From the NCBI GenBank assembly GCA_015680685.1, contig MNCI01005835.1:532081-596080 (forward strand): a stretch of DNA of 64,000 bases, given 5' to 3'. This DNA comes from Gnetum montanum. Taxonomy: Eukaryota > Streptophyta > Gnetopsida > Gnetales > Gnetaceae. Numbering within the stretch: the first letter of the stretch is position 1; the number at the start of each line of letters is the position of its first letter. Below are positions 1 through 10,617 of the stretch, piece by piece. The notes beneath the pieces were generated by a model. The model was not told the origin of the DNA. It ran no database searches and worked only from the letters and a program-made list of their open reading frames with translations. The position numbers and the translations under genes were made by a program.

Positions 1-106
1 ACACTAAGCAAACAATTCAACATTTATTAAAGGTAATGAGTAAGGTATGAAATCATTGAACTTCTTTCAATAACCTTACTAACAATTGATCTTTGTGTGA
101 TTATAG

Positions 107-541
107 ATGGCCCCTAAAAGAGGACAATAAGGAGGACCTTCTCAAGATGCAACTGAACATCCAGGGAGAGGCAGAGGCCAAGGACCTCATGCAGAACATG
201 CAGGGTAGAAGGCACAATCATTTAGCATCCATTAGGGAACTCTTGTCACTACACAATCTGGCCAAGCAAAACATGGAGAGGTCAGGACCCGAGCCTATGA
301 GGAGGAACAATGGCTGTTTGTGGCCTGGTATGTCAAAGCAAATCAAATGTTCTTGCAACTACCATGTCCATGGGAGGTACCGACTCTATCAAACATTGGA
401 GCATTAGCATGGACATAGGACCCTCGAACTGAAGAGGAAAATCTCCAAGCACTTCTTCAGAGCCATCAAATTCCAAAAACTGGAGCACAAGATAAGGGGA
501 AGCGACCCATGGAGGAACCACCACCACCAGGAACCACATGA
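107..541 (+). pseudogene. Decayed 3' ORF of element B1, MAPKRG frame, 145 codons
   Basis: The frame starts with ATG directly after a splice-acceptor-like TGTGATTATAG and runs 145 codons to TGA at 539-541, interrupted by four in-frame stops. The same frame in B2 (23197-23634) is 146 codons long, starts with the same MAPKRGQ and ends with the same EEPPPPGT, but most of its stops lie at other places. That pattern is expected of an ancestral protein-coding frame that decayed independently in two copies. The start is basic and Gly/Gln-rich and the end Pro-rich. I do not recognise the protein. An overlapping +1 frame (93-407) is open here but reads less consistently in the B2 copy. A spliced subgenomic message is possible but inferred. 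Confidence 0.6.
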
Positions 542-722
542 GTTTCAATAAATTATGTAATTTTGTGTCTATGTCCCAATTTTTTCATATTAAATTCTCC
601 ATTGCGGCATGAATAAATTTCTAGTTAGTCAATAATCCCATACCTATCCACTATGTAATCAATTAAGCTTGTTCCTCACTTTCTTTGGCTTGAGGAAGAG
701 TTGTTATTTAGTTGTGGGGGTA

Positions 723-1623
723 TGATGAATCATGGTTTGTCATATGCTGATATCGAACCCTTGATATCAGACCCTTGATAACCAGGTGTTGATATCGGAC
801 CCTTGATATTAGACCCTCAATATCGAACCCTCGATATTAGGTATGCAATATCGTGGTCTGGACGATATCGGATACACGATATCATGGTTCCTGTGTAAGC
901 CTATAAATACCACATTTGGGTGCACAGGAAAGCATAGAAAAACTAGTGTTAAAGTAGGATCTTTTTGTTAGTTTTCAATTCCTCTCAACCCTTTCCTTAG
1001 TGCATGACCATAGTGTGATGATTGTAATTGTACGGAACCTTTATTCGAGTGTGACGTACTTGGACACGCACATGACCAACAATAAAGATCAAGATTACTT
1101 TATCATTGTAGCATTCACTTAGTTTAACTATTATTTATTGCTTTCCTACTTAATATCTCTTTACCTTCCTCTCCTATCCCTGTTATTAAATGTGGACTGA
1201 GTACGACTTAATCACGAGCATTTAAGTGTGACTACTTGGTATCTCATTAGCATACCTAGGACATGCACTTGGTAATCCCAGTAGTAGTACATGAGGTCCA
1301 AGATGTGTATAGATGATTAAGGGATGGATGCTCATCGCAATTATCCTAGCATAGACTCTCTTCAGCCTTTCCCTCTTAGCTTAATCAAAGTTACTTTCCA
1401 TTGCCTCTAGGAGTAGCACTAGTCTAAGACCACATCATACACCTCACTTTGGACTAAACCATACATGACAAAGAAAATACTAGTCCAAGTGGGAAGACAG
1501 TGAACTGTGATCAACGAGTAACTATCTATATACCACAACTAGCCCATCTACGAAGCTTGACCGGATCATGTGTAAACACTCGTATTTGTATGGTTGACTG
1601 TAGGGGTACCTTGCCACTCATCA
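723..1623 (+). repeat. B1 3' LTR (901 bp)
   Basis: Begins TGATGAATC after the polypurine tract and ends GCCACTCATCA. The U3 (about 740-890) is an array of GATATC-like units (GATATCGAACCC, GATATCGGACCC, CGATATTAGG and similar). A TATA box follows at 902. The last 45 bp, with GTATGGTTG and GGGGTACC, are nearly the same in all gypsy elements of the window. Confidence 0.88.
902..909 (+). promoter_or_regulatory. TATA box of B1 LTR
   Basis: TATAAATA just downstream of the GATATC array, at the place where elements A, C and D also carry TATAAATA. It marks the U3/R transition of the retrotransposon promoter. Confidence 0.6.
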
Positions 1624-1629
1624 ATAATG

Positions 1630-2230
1630 AAGTCAAATCCTAAGCTAGCCTAAGGAAAATGTTTGTTTCCACCTTGTCATACATATCATGAACTCATGTA
1701 TCCATTATTGGGATTTTCAAGCTTTATGCTACAGGGTGAACCAAGAAATAACATTGTTAAAATTACCAAGTGAATACGTGTTTTTACTTGAAACTAGTCA
1801 TATTTATTTAGTTAATGATTACTATGTATGAAAATATAAATATTAAGCTAACTGCATCGAAAATAAATTGCATTGAAAGTAAATTCTATTCTAAGTCAAA
1901 GTACTACAATGAATATGAATCAATCTCGATCTTATTGTTGGTCATGGATTATGTTTAGGCATAATGCCACTCGAATAAGATGTTGTACAATTAACTCAAA
2001 TTTACATTATAGGCACTTGTTGACTATTTACAAAAATTATGGAAACAAACTATAAGAGTTTGGTTGCACTAGTGATCAAAATGATGTTTAAACATGGTAA
2101 GTGAATTGTATTTATAAGAAATTTTTGTGACAACATCAATGTAGCTGCATTGATGTAGCAAAGGCTTTCTCAATGAAGTTGTGTTGATGCGTCAGTGTTA
2201 ACTAAGTTCTTATATAATAATACTTTTATT
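1630..2230 (-). repeat. Decayed reversed LTR fragment
   Basis: Sequence such as CCTAAGCTAGCCTAAG, the TTGGGATT...CCAAG stretch and TCTCGATCTTATTG parallels the minus-strand B2 LTR (about 22405-22690). Around 2050-2200 it also resembles the E LTR (13500-13650), with GATGTAGC/TGATGCGTC units in place of GATATC. The terminal TGATGAG is missing where B1 begins. The right limit is approximate. Confidence 0.5.
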
Positions 2231-3256
2231 ATTCATCAATAGTAAGGTAAATATCATGTTGAAGTTGGCGGACACATTAAATGCACTAGTAAGTATAAAG
2301 GCAAAATCTCATTTTTATCCTTTTAGAATTTACGCAAACATTTGTAAAGCTCTTGAAGCAATAAAAATCTACAAATTACTAATTGAGATTCAAATTTAAC
2401 TTCTATACCATTGTGTTATTTCTATTAAGTATTTAAATTATGTATTTACCTAGAATTTTGCATATTTTGGAAGAAATACTACGTAAAATAGAGGTTTTCT
2501 TGATTTTTGATTTTTAATAGTTGTTAGCTATTCTAACCTTTAATTTTAATTATAGATACATATCTCTTGATTGGGACAATTGTAAAAACAATTAAATAGA
2601 ATATGAATGATTATAATCTTTTCTTATTTTATTATTTTTTTAACAAAACCCTAGTTCTTTACAGTTTATGTGATAACTATTTGTAAAAATGGTTCACAAT
2701 GGAAGAGGACATAGACAGTTACGAGGGTCAACTAGAAGGAAGTGTGACACCTAAACCACCACTCCAAAATCATTTGAACATGAGCTTTCCAAAACACCAT
2801 CAATGTCACCACTACCATCATCATAATCAAAGGGCCATGCTGGTAACACTTATAGTGAAGCCTTATCTTTAGTTGCAAAAGACATGAAGAAAAAATAAAA
2901 CTCCACTTTGCAATGACAACACATTATTAGGTTGTGACAAATGAGTCATAGAGTTTTGATTTGCTTTTATTATTAAAACATGAGTACACATGGTATCTAG
3001 CCCTAAGGATTCGCATACAATATCATTACTTTGACCTTATTCTAGCTATGTAGTTAGTAGACAATAGTTTTTATGCTAAGTCCAATATTTTTTGTAAAAT
3101 TCATAGTGTTAAAACACCAATCATAATTTTGTTAAGACTTATAACAATGTTTGGTTCATTTTTTGCTTTAGAAAAACCTCACAACTTATAAATTTAGAAG
3201 AGGATTCTATGGTTTTGTTTTTAGAAAATGACAAAAAATTACACATTAAAAGAAAT
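2231..3256. other. AT-rich DNA without recognisable gene
   Basis: About 1 kb with no ORF longer than 60 codons and no match to the other repeats in this window. Element A begins at 3257, with GAAAT (3252-3256) as the left copy of its presumed target duplication. Confidence 0.5.
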
Positions 3257-4081
3257 TGATGGGACGTGATATTGCATGGGCTGCGATATTGCATACACGA
3301 TGTATCGTACGTGATATTGTGTCTTTCCTACGATATCGCGCAGTCTGCCACCATTTCTATAAATAAGAAGTGGCTCTCCCTTATTTCTCACTCTAGATCT
3401 AGACCCTTAGTGAAACTTTGGTAGTTTTACCTCTCCAGAGATAGAATAATTTCCATGTGCCCGCAGTAGGAGCTCCAAAGTGAACGGATCTTTATTCGAG
3501 CAAATATTGTACTTGAGCACAAGTTTGTATATGGCAATAAAGACGAACTGTTGGATAAACCTTGTAGTGCATGGACTAAGCTAAATAGGACTTTAATTAT
3601 TGTTATTTATTGTTTATCGTTTAAATGCTTTATTAGTTAATTAATCTTTCTCAACCCTCAACACTCCTAAGTGCATTTAGTACGACCACTTCAAGCACAT
3701 GCGTTACGCTTGGTAATCCCAACAACGAATAGCATTTGGTAATCCTAGAAGGTTGCATCGGCTTAGGGTGTGAACGGTAAGTGGGAACAGATACTGATGC
3801 TAGGCATTAGAACTTAGTTAGTTAAAGTTAGTTACTTAGTTTCTTCACCCTTTACCTCATTAGCATAGGCAATAAAACATAAAAGACATAAAAATCACAT
3901 AGCTCAAACTTACTTAACCATACAACCGTGACAAATACAAGTAAGTCTGGGAAGATAATGAACGATTAACCTTAGGTGTTCCATAAGGCGTGTAGGCACT
4001 TAGTTTGCGGAGTTCGACCAAATTGCGCGTGTAATGCTCGTATTCGTATGGTTGAGTGTAGGGATACCTCGCCACTCATCA
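3257..4081 (+). repeat. Element A 5' LTR (825 bp)
   Basis: Starts TGATGGGACG and ends GCCACTCATCA. The U3 holds about six GATATC/GATATT-type units. CTATAAATAAGAAG at about 3358 is the TATA region. The end of the LTR is directly followed by the primer-binding site. The 3' copy at 9513 matches its first 121 bp. Confidence 0.88.
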
Positions 4082-4082
4082 T

Positions 4083-4100
4083 TGGTGCCGTTGCCGGGAA
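4083..4100 (+). other. Primer-binding site, tRNA-Asp type (element A)
   Basis: TGGTGCCGTTGCCGGGAA, one base after the LTR, is close to the complement of the plant tRNA-Asp 3' end (TGGCGCCGTTGCCGGGGA). The CG at the fourth base has become TG, as expected after methyl-C deamination. tRNA-Asp priming is known for Athila-type plant gypsy elements. Confidence 0.8.
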
Positions 4101-4226
4101 CTAAGTTGTTTGTGCGCTAAGTAGAACATAGGAAATCATCCACATCATTGGAAAGCTTAAACAAACCCTTAGGGTTAATCAGAAGAAAATTTAAACAACA
4201 GTCAATAGCACACCAAAAAAATAACA

Positions 4227-7200
4227 ATGTCTTCTTCTTCTCATAAAGGCACTTCATCACCTAGGGATCACATAAGAGACAGTCGGCAGTCTAACATGCA
4301 TAACCGAGAACTGCCAGTTCCTCAACAATATCGGGTGGTATATACTCATCATGATGAGCATATACTCAATTTTACTTTTATCCTCCATCAGGATGAACAA
4401 TTGCACTAGAGAGACCTGCAAGGTAACATAGTGTTACCCCCAAATCAGGCAGTCCCTAACATGCTCCTTCGTGCTCTTGCACAGATAGGCATGATGTAGC
4501 TATACATTGAATATGTTGGAGGTGATTTTGACATAAGGGATTACGATCCCACAGCAGCACAACATTTAAGGAATTCGCAGTAGGAGAGCTACCATACATC
4601 ATTGAAGGGCAAAGGGGTCCCGCACGTTCTAAGCGAAATTGGAGATGGTGAACCAATTATAACCGGTTCTTCATTAAATAATGTTCCCCCTCCTCACGAT
4701 GGTGAGGAGGTAGGATATTAGAACCTACACTCTATGATTCAAAACCCTGGTTCTGATGCCCATGAACACCAAGTGTTCACTGAGGGAACAAAAACACATG
4801 ACAAGGATGGGCATTCAAATTGTTATCATGATCGGGGCTGTAGCCACCAAAGAGAAGGTAAGAAACATCATTATGGCGATGGTTCCCCTTCTTCTTCCCC
4901 TTCATCACATCATTCACCCTCTCCTTCCACATTAGGACGTAGTCACAAAGAGCACAACAATGAGGATAAGGGTAAGCGAAATGAGAGACCTTGACGAGAG
5001 AGTTGAGAGCAAGGAAGAGGGCATTCTAGAGAGTCTAGGCATGGAAGAAGGAAAAGTAGGGAACCACGTAGGCATCATAGACGTCATGAGAGAGATGATC
5101 ATGATGAGCCCCTACTTGCCACCCGAAGTATGTTAGACATTACAGAGGCCGTGAGGATACCTACAAGGCACCAAAAAGACAATCAAATCAAAAGACTAGA
5201 CATGAATAATATCCCACAATTTGAGGGGGGATACAATGCTGATCCACAAAATCACTTACAGGCATTCCACGATGCCTACACCTTGCAAAATATTGAAAAC
5301 GAGTGGCAAAAGTTAAAGTTGTTTCCTAGGAGACTCATAAAAGAAGCAGAGAGTTGGTACTGGTCCTTAGAACCGGAAACCATTAGGAGGTGGAGTACAA
5401 TGCTAGAATTGTTTAACGATAAATACCAAACATACTTTAGAGTGTCCAACTTGCATAAGCAAATCCAAGGATGGAAGCAGGGTAATCATGAACCCTTGGA
5501 TGCTGCCATGGGCCAATATTATGCATTGCTACATCGTTGTCCAGGCCATGGTTATGCACAACGAGATCAACTACGCCACCTCGTAGATGGGCTAAGACAC
5601 GAAACTAGGAGAACCCTTGGGACATATGCCCAAGGGAGATTATCTGAACTTAGATCCCATGAAGTTCATAGATTGTTGGATCAAGTAGCTAAAGAAGAAG
5701 GGGAGGTATAGAAAAGAGAAAGTGCGGAAGAATATAACTGTGATCCTTCCCTCCAAAAGAAGGGAGTAAGATTCTGTGAGGAAGAGGATGAGTCACGACT
5801 TGAAGAGTTGGTGAATAGAAAAACCTTGTTGCTTCAAAAGCTAACTGAAGTGTTGGCTAAGGTAGATCAAATGTGGGACTCCTTAGACAGTAGATTCGAA
5901 ATCGTTATCAAAATTATAGAAGAGTCTAAGGAGCGAAGTAGTGACCATGATAAGAAAAAGAGGAGAGATTTAGGTCATGCACATGACAAGGGTAAGGGAA
6001 AAATGACTATCGCTGATGAGGTTGTGGATTCAGATACAAAAAATGACGGTGGATGTGAGATCTGCCAATATGACCATCCTAAGGGATGTTGCCCAATAAT
6101 CTCACATCTACAAGAGTCTGGGGTGTATGCACTCAACCCAAGACTTAACAGATGACAAGCATCCCAAAGGTTATGTTATCCCCAAGGTAACCCAAGGTAG
6201 TTCCACCAACCGTTAACATATTATCCAAGTGGAACTCCACCACAACCTATCGGGCAACATTAGCAGTGGCAATACCCATAGTAGTGGGGGATTCCACTGC
6301 CAGGGCAATAATACCCTTACCAGCAACCAGACTCGTATGGCTATTACGTGCAGCAGCTAGTTTCTCCAAGTGACTCTATGGGTCATGCAACCCCACAATG
6401 TCACTATCAAGTTCGGGAGTATTTTAGGCCTCCTTCTCCTCCGGGAGACACACCACATGCATACCATCCTCCAAATCCATCCACCACCCATACGCCGATA
6501 GTTCCACTACCACCCGCTCCAACGATGCAAGGGGAGCTCCCCACTCAACCATAGCAATGTAATGCTATGAGAGCTATAAACCTTCAACCCGCTACTGGTT
6601 CTGACAACCACAGGAAGAGAAGACCTTTCTTCAGAACCAAAAGCCCAAACAAGCTCTCCCAACCACAAGTGGTTGAGTCTATGCAAGCTCCTACAACAAA
6701 TAAGGCTTCGGAGCTCCCTTCAAACCAACAATAGGGCTCAACACATACGGTTATGTTAACACATACCATTACTGATTGGATCAAGGTAGGCCACCTTCCC
6801 AGGAAACTCTCTAACCCTGGAAGTCCCTTAATCTACCTCCAAGTCGCCAAGAACAAACCACGTAAGGCTCTTCTTGACTCAGGTTCCAGAGTCAACTTAA
6901 TATCATGAGAAATGTATAAAGCCTAGAACTTGCCTCCACTCAAGAAGAACAATATTCAACTAAATCTGGCTGACCAGTCCATCACCATTCCCCTGGGATT
7001 GGTGGAGGACATCGTTACCACTGTGTGTGGTTGGTCATACTCGGTCAATTTCCTGGTGATAGAAGTCAACAGTAACAAAGGGGACTTCCCAATTATAATG
7101 GGGAGGGCATGGCTCAGCACCATCAACATGTGCCTAGGAATCCACAATCTTTCCTTGGAAATATCTAAGGAAAACATTTATGGAAAGATTGAGAAGAAGA

Positions 7201-7277
7201 AAGTTCCATGCATCACATACAGTGACTCAGAGGGTGATGACATGGACAAATGCTCAGCATGTCCTGCATGTAACTAG
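4227..7277 (+). pseudogene. Gag-protease polyprotein of element A, decayed
   Basis: One reading frame from ATG at 4227 (MSSSSHKGTS) to 7277, broken by scattered stops. In order: a variable N-terminal part; a Ser/His/Arg-rich low-complexity linker (about 4780-5100); a retrotransposon Gag core (5200-5700, with NHLQAFHDAY, WYWSLEPE, FNDKYQ); a knuckle CEICQYDHPKGCC near 6056 (spacing CX2CX3HX4C); a Pro/Gln-rich linker (6200-6560); and an aspartic protease with LLDSGSRVN near 6870 and IIMGRAWLST near 7096. Gag packages RNA into particles and the protease matures them. The frame continues as decayed sequence to about 7510, where element D goes on into RT. It lines up codon by codon with C and D. 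Confidence 0.85.
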
Positions 7278-7882
7278 TGTGCCCAAGAAACTCAGATACA
7301 AAGGTGCCTGTATGTAGAAACCACACAACAAGAGAACACCTAGTGGTTGATAGCTCATCAAGAGTGTAGCCCACCAACATGCATGGAATGAACTAGGAAA
7401 ACAACTCACGCCCATAATGAAGGCATAGATACATTGGAGTATGAGCATCGCGAACTTCCACCCCATAACCTGAAAACATCAATCGGGAGAAGTTGGACAC
7501 TTCTAAAAAATTCAAATAGACGTTCATTATTTTAGATATCTCCCTTTCCATTCAGTCATGGGGGAGATGCCCACCTATGCTAATGATTTGGGGTCCTCAA
7601 TTCTTTTTAGTTTTTTTTTTACGCATTTTTGTTTTACACATTTTTGTTTTGCATATTTTTGTTTTACAAATTCATTTAACTTTTTTTTTGTCTTTATTTT
7701 ACAACATCATTCATACTTTTTCATTTCTTTGTGTGTGTGTGTATGTGTGCTTACCTATTTTGTAAAGTTTTTCACCCAATAAGTGCTATTAAAGATGGTA
7801 TGAACCATTTTTCTATTGGTTGCTAATGTTTGGTTTTTACCTTTAAGTTATGATGTTAATACTAAGGTATGGTTCTTTTGAT

Positions 7883-8110
7883 ATGATAGGCAATGAGTCC
7901 ACTTCATCCATACATCCAAAAATTTCTATGGTCTCTCTTGGCTTGGAACTGTACAGTCCCTTTCTCAATAATAAGAACTATCAACGAATCAATGACTAGG
8001 TATTTCTCAAACTAAGGAAGGACTCAAGGATTGAAAAGGGTGTGACTTCAAGGAAACTTGATGCATTTGTGTTGGCCATTCTATTGGGTGCTTGGATGTT
8101 TTCTTCTTGA
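7883..8110 (+). pseudogene. Small conserved ORF downstream of gag-protease (element A copy)
   Basis: Starts ATG (MIGNES) and runs 76 codons to TGA, with one in-frame TAG. The matching frames in C (43848-44073) and D (61770-61996) keep SIHPxISM, LGLELYSP and FLK, and all three end in a hydrophobic run (DAFVLAILLGAWMFSS in A) with the stop at the same codon. Single-base losses break C and D in the middle. The conserved frame and common stop argue for an ancestral short protein or exon with a membrane-like tail. The function is unknown to me. Confidence 0.5.
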
Positions 8111-9140
8111 ATTTTCTTACCACTTCAACATTACCCAATTATCAAGAAGCTGAGCTAATAAAAATAACAAAGTCTTTGCATGGTGTGGTTCTCACGCATA
8201 AACACATATAAAAAAAACAAAAAACAACAAAACAGTGAGAATTCAAAGCACACCCCTTAGATGAAATAATCATTTGGGCTACAAGCACTGGTTATGGAAC
8301 TAAAATAAACATGTTCCCTCTAACTAAGGCCCTTCTCGCTTCCTATTCTCTCCTCCTTCGTTTCATCAGAATGGTGGTGGCTCTTTGGGGGATGCATTCT
8401 TGTTACTTCAAGTGGATGGATTGGCCAAATGCATTAATGCGAAGTCATTGGAAGTGGTTTGTTTGAAGCCAGACTTGGAATGGGATCTACTAAGTCACAT
8501 TAATCATTGAAATACACACTGGGCTATACACCACCTTGTTCTTGGGATTCCATTCCATTCTCTTCTCTCCATCCTTCTCTACATTGTTCACTTCATTGCC
8601 GGTTGTATCATTAGTGTATATTTTGGTTGACGCATTGTTTTATTTTTGGTAAATTCTTGTGGTTAAGACTTTAACTCTTGTTCCAAATGACATTCCTAGA
8701 GCCTATGGACTCTTTGAATGTGGGTTTGTCAGGGCATTAAAGGCATGAGCCTGCTTTGGGGAGGAACCACTGGCATTCCTATTTGGTGCACCAGTTAAAT
8801 TCTTTCCCTTAAAATTTTTTCAATCCACTCTATTTTGTTCATTTCCATCTTGACATCCATTTCATCGACGTTATAGTTGTCTCTTTTTCTCCCTCTTTCT
8901 TGTTCTTTATTTTTTTTCCATTCTATCGCTATCGGAGGTTCACTCTTAGTCATGGGGGTCTGGATCCAATTTTTTTGATTTTCTCCTAACCCCTACACAT
9001 TCAGTAGTCACCATGAATATATCTCCAGACCTGTATCAGCCATACCACAACTTAGCCAATGGACCTTTCACCAAAGCAACGTATCCATTGCATTGTGATT
9101 CATTTACCCTTGCTAATATAAAGACTGTGTTGTGTGTGCA

Positions 9141-9290
9141 GATGGCAATCATACAACAAAGGATTGGATTTGGACGGAACACTTGGAATGGATCAGTGCT
9201 AAAGCAGCTATGCAAGGAACGAGATGGATGGCGTTCTTATGGATGGACAACAAAAGGTGCAATCTTGGCATTGACAGTAGCAAAACTTCT
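9141..9290 (+). pseudogene. Second small conserved frame in element A 3' region
   Basis: Beginning just after the acceptor-like TTGTGTGTGCAG, the frame DGNHTTKDWIW...QGTRWMAFLWMDN is open for about 50 codons. D (63011-63193) is open in the same frame and C (about 42665-42830) has two stops in it. Trp and His residues are conserved between copies. It could be a 3' exon. A CT-repeat expansion changes the frame near 9290. No family recognised. Confidence 0.4.
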
Positions 9291-9512
9291 CTCTCTCTCT
9301 CTCTCTTTCTCAGCTGCCAAATAAGGCCTGATGTCAAATGTATAAAGTGTTCACTCTTGTTGTCGTGAACACCAGTTTTGTCATGTTCTATAATGATGAT
9401 CCGTTCACATGTCGTCCCATTCACCATTAGTTCCATTCAAGTTAATAATCCCATACCTTCCCAATATTTTTTAAGGAACTCGAGGATGAGTTTTTATTTA
9501 GTCATGGGAGTA

Positions 9513-9633
9513 TGATGGGACGCAATATCACATACGATACATTGCGTACGCGATATCATAGTCTGTCACCATTTCTATAAATAAGAAGCGACTCTCCCTT
9601 CTTTCTCACTCTAGATCTAGACCCTTAGTGAAA
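9513..9633 (+). repeat. Element A 3' LTR, truncated fragment
   Basis: TGATGGGACGCAATATC...TATAAATAAGAAG...CCCTTAGTGAAA matches the first part of the 5' LTR, with a roughly 50-bp shorter U3. Homology stops after TGAAA at 9633; the remaining ~700 bp of the LTR are not found downstream. Confidence 0.85.
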
Positions 9634-9649
9634 TCTACCATCTATCATC

Positions 9650-10617
9650 ATGGTGGTGAAAGTTAAGAATAAAGAATTGGTATCAAGATTGTTTCTTGAA
9701 ACCTTCTCCAAGGATGAACAAATCATTATGGATACAATTTCTTTAAAGCAATGTATTGAAGTACAAGCTAAAGGATGGGACACACCATTAAGTAACTATT
9801 TGTTCCCATTTATGGTGAGATCAAGTTTGGAACACCGTAGCTTTGAGAATAAAGTTACCTGCTATGAGGTGACATTAAATTTCTTCAAAACTTCAGTACA
9901 TAAAAGTCTTGTAGAGGAAACATTATATAATGAGGCTAGATAGAAGGATTTTGAAAAGTTAGATAAAGATAGTCATCTATCAATTATCTAAAACATGGTC
10001 AATAAGGACATTAGTCATTTAACAAAGATATTTTCCATTGTGGTAGGTAATAATTTGCTTCATGACTTAATGATCTTGAACTACACCACAAATGGATATT
10101 ATTTTAAAGCTAGAGCGTTTGATACAGTATTAAATTTTTTGACATTGCTCTATCATAAATTGAGGCCTAAAATAAAGATTTAAGACAAGCATACGAAGAT
10201 AAGGAGAAATATGCTAGATCTTTTAAAAAATCAAAATAGAGGTAGATGGTCCTCTCAAGTTTGCTAAGAAATAGGCTATAGAACTAGAGGAACAATGTGA
10301 ATTCTATTTTAGGTTCTAAACTAGCAAATAAAGTTCAAGAATTAATGGTGACATTGGTGGAGTTGAATGTTAACAAACTTGCATGAAAAACCAAGAACTC
10401 TAAACTCTATGAAGACATGAATGCTACATAGAAATGAATTACAGATTTGATTATGCAAAAGAATGCATTGATAGAAACCTTCAATGAGGAAAAACAAAGG
10501 CTAAATAACATGATGCAAAGTTTACAAGAACATGTGGTAACTAAAGAATTCATTACTCACTACAAGGAATTATTGTCTTCTATTTTGAATTCATGTTATG
10601 AATTACTACTTGTATAG
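9650..10617 (+). pseudogene. Unrecognised coiled-coil protein, decayed (retroelement-associated?)
   Basis: From ATG at 9650 (MVVKVKNKELVSRLFLETFSK) one frame runs to 10183 with two internal stops. After a frameshift it goes on (LRQAYEDKEKYARSFKK, LANKVQELMVTLVEL, LIMQKNALIETFNEEKQRLNN) to a stop at 10615-10617. The second half is charged and heptad-like, suggesting a coiled coil. I do not recognise the family. A T/A-rich tail and a candidate short LTR (11376-11624) follow, so it may be a 3' ORF of a decayed copia-like element; that is inference. Confidence 0.4.

Larger units (their letters stand above)
1..1623 (+). mobile_element. B1: 3' end of a gag-only Ty3/gypsy-type element (5' part outside window)
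   Basis: The 3' part of an element of the same type as B2 (22140-28126, opposite strand). Positions 1-720 match the B2 stretch between gag and its 3' LTR, including the small ORF at 107-541. A polypurine tract (about 713-722, GTGGGGGTA) directly precedes the LTR. The gag part lies left of the window. It appears to have inserted into an older reversed LTR, because LTR-like sequence in minus orientation continues at 1630. The 5-bp target copy on the right would be ATAAT at 1624-1628; the left copy is not visible. Confidence 0.85.
7525..9512 (+). other. Conserved 3' region of element A (between protease and 3' LTR)
   Basis: About 2 kb also present in C (42459-44395) and D (61420-63382). It contains three AGTCATGGGGG-type purine motifs (7554, 8948 and the tract at 9500), a T-rich block, small conserved reading frames (7883-8110, 9141-9290), and splice-acceptor-like sites such as the pyrimidine tract before CATCAG near 8369 and TTGTGTGTGCAG at 9130-9141. 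The shared retention in copies that lost pol suggests that something in it mattered for propagation (inference). Confidence 0.6.
3257..9633 (+). mobile_element. A: gag-protease Ty3/gypsy element lacking RT and integrase, 3' LTR truncated
   Basis: Order: 5' LTR, tRNA-Asp primer site, gag, aspartic protease, deletion junction (about 7517-7525), 2-kb 3' region, polypurine tract, first 121 bp of the 3' LTR. Compared with element D, about 2.9 kb carrying RT, RNase H and integrase is absent, joined at the same point as in element C. The 3' LTR stops abruptly at 9633, so no right target duplication can be scored. Coding parts carry several stops, so the copy is inactive. It could only have moved with enzymes supplied in trans (inference). 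Confidence 0.9.

Noticed and set aside
4083-4100. tRNA-Asp gene
   Set aside because: Only the 18-base complement of the tRNA 3' end is present, in primer-site position beside an LTR.
7558-7782. Phe-rich ORFs after the deletion junction of element A
   Set aside because: Translation of a T-rich tract; no conservation as protein in C or D.
9149-9436. 95-codon minus-strand ORF overlapping the 3' region of A
   Set aside because: Not conserved as a frame in C or D; shadow of the plus-strand frame and a CT repeat.
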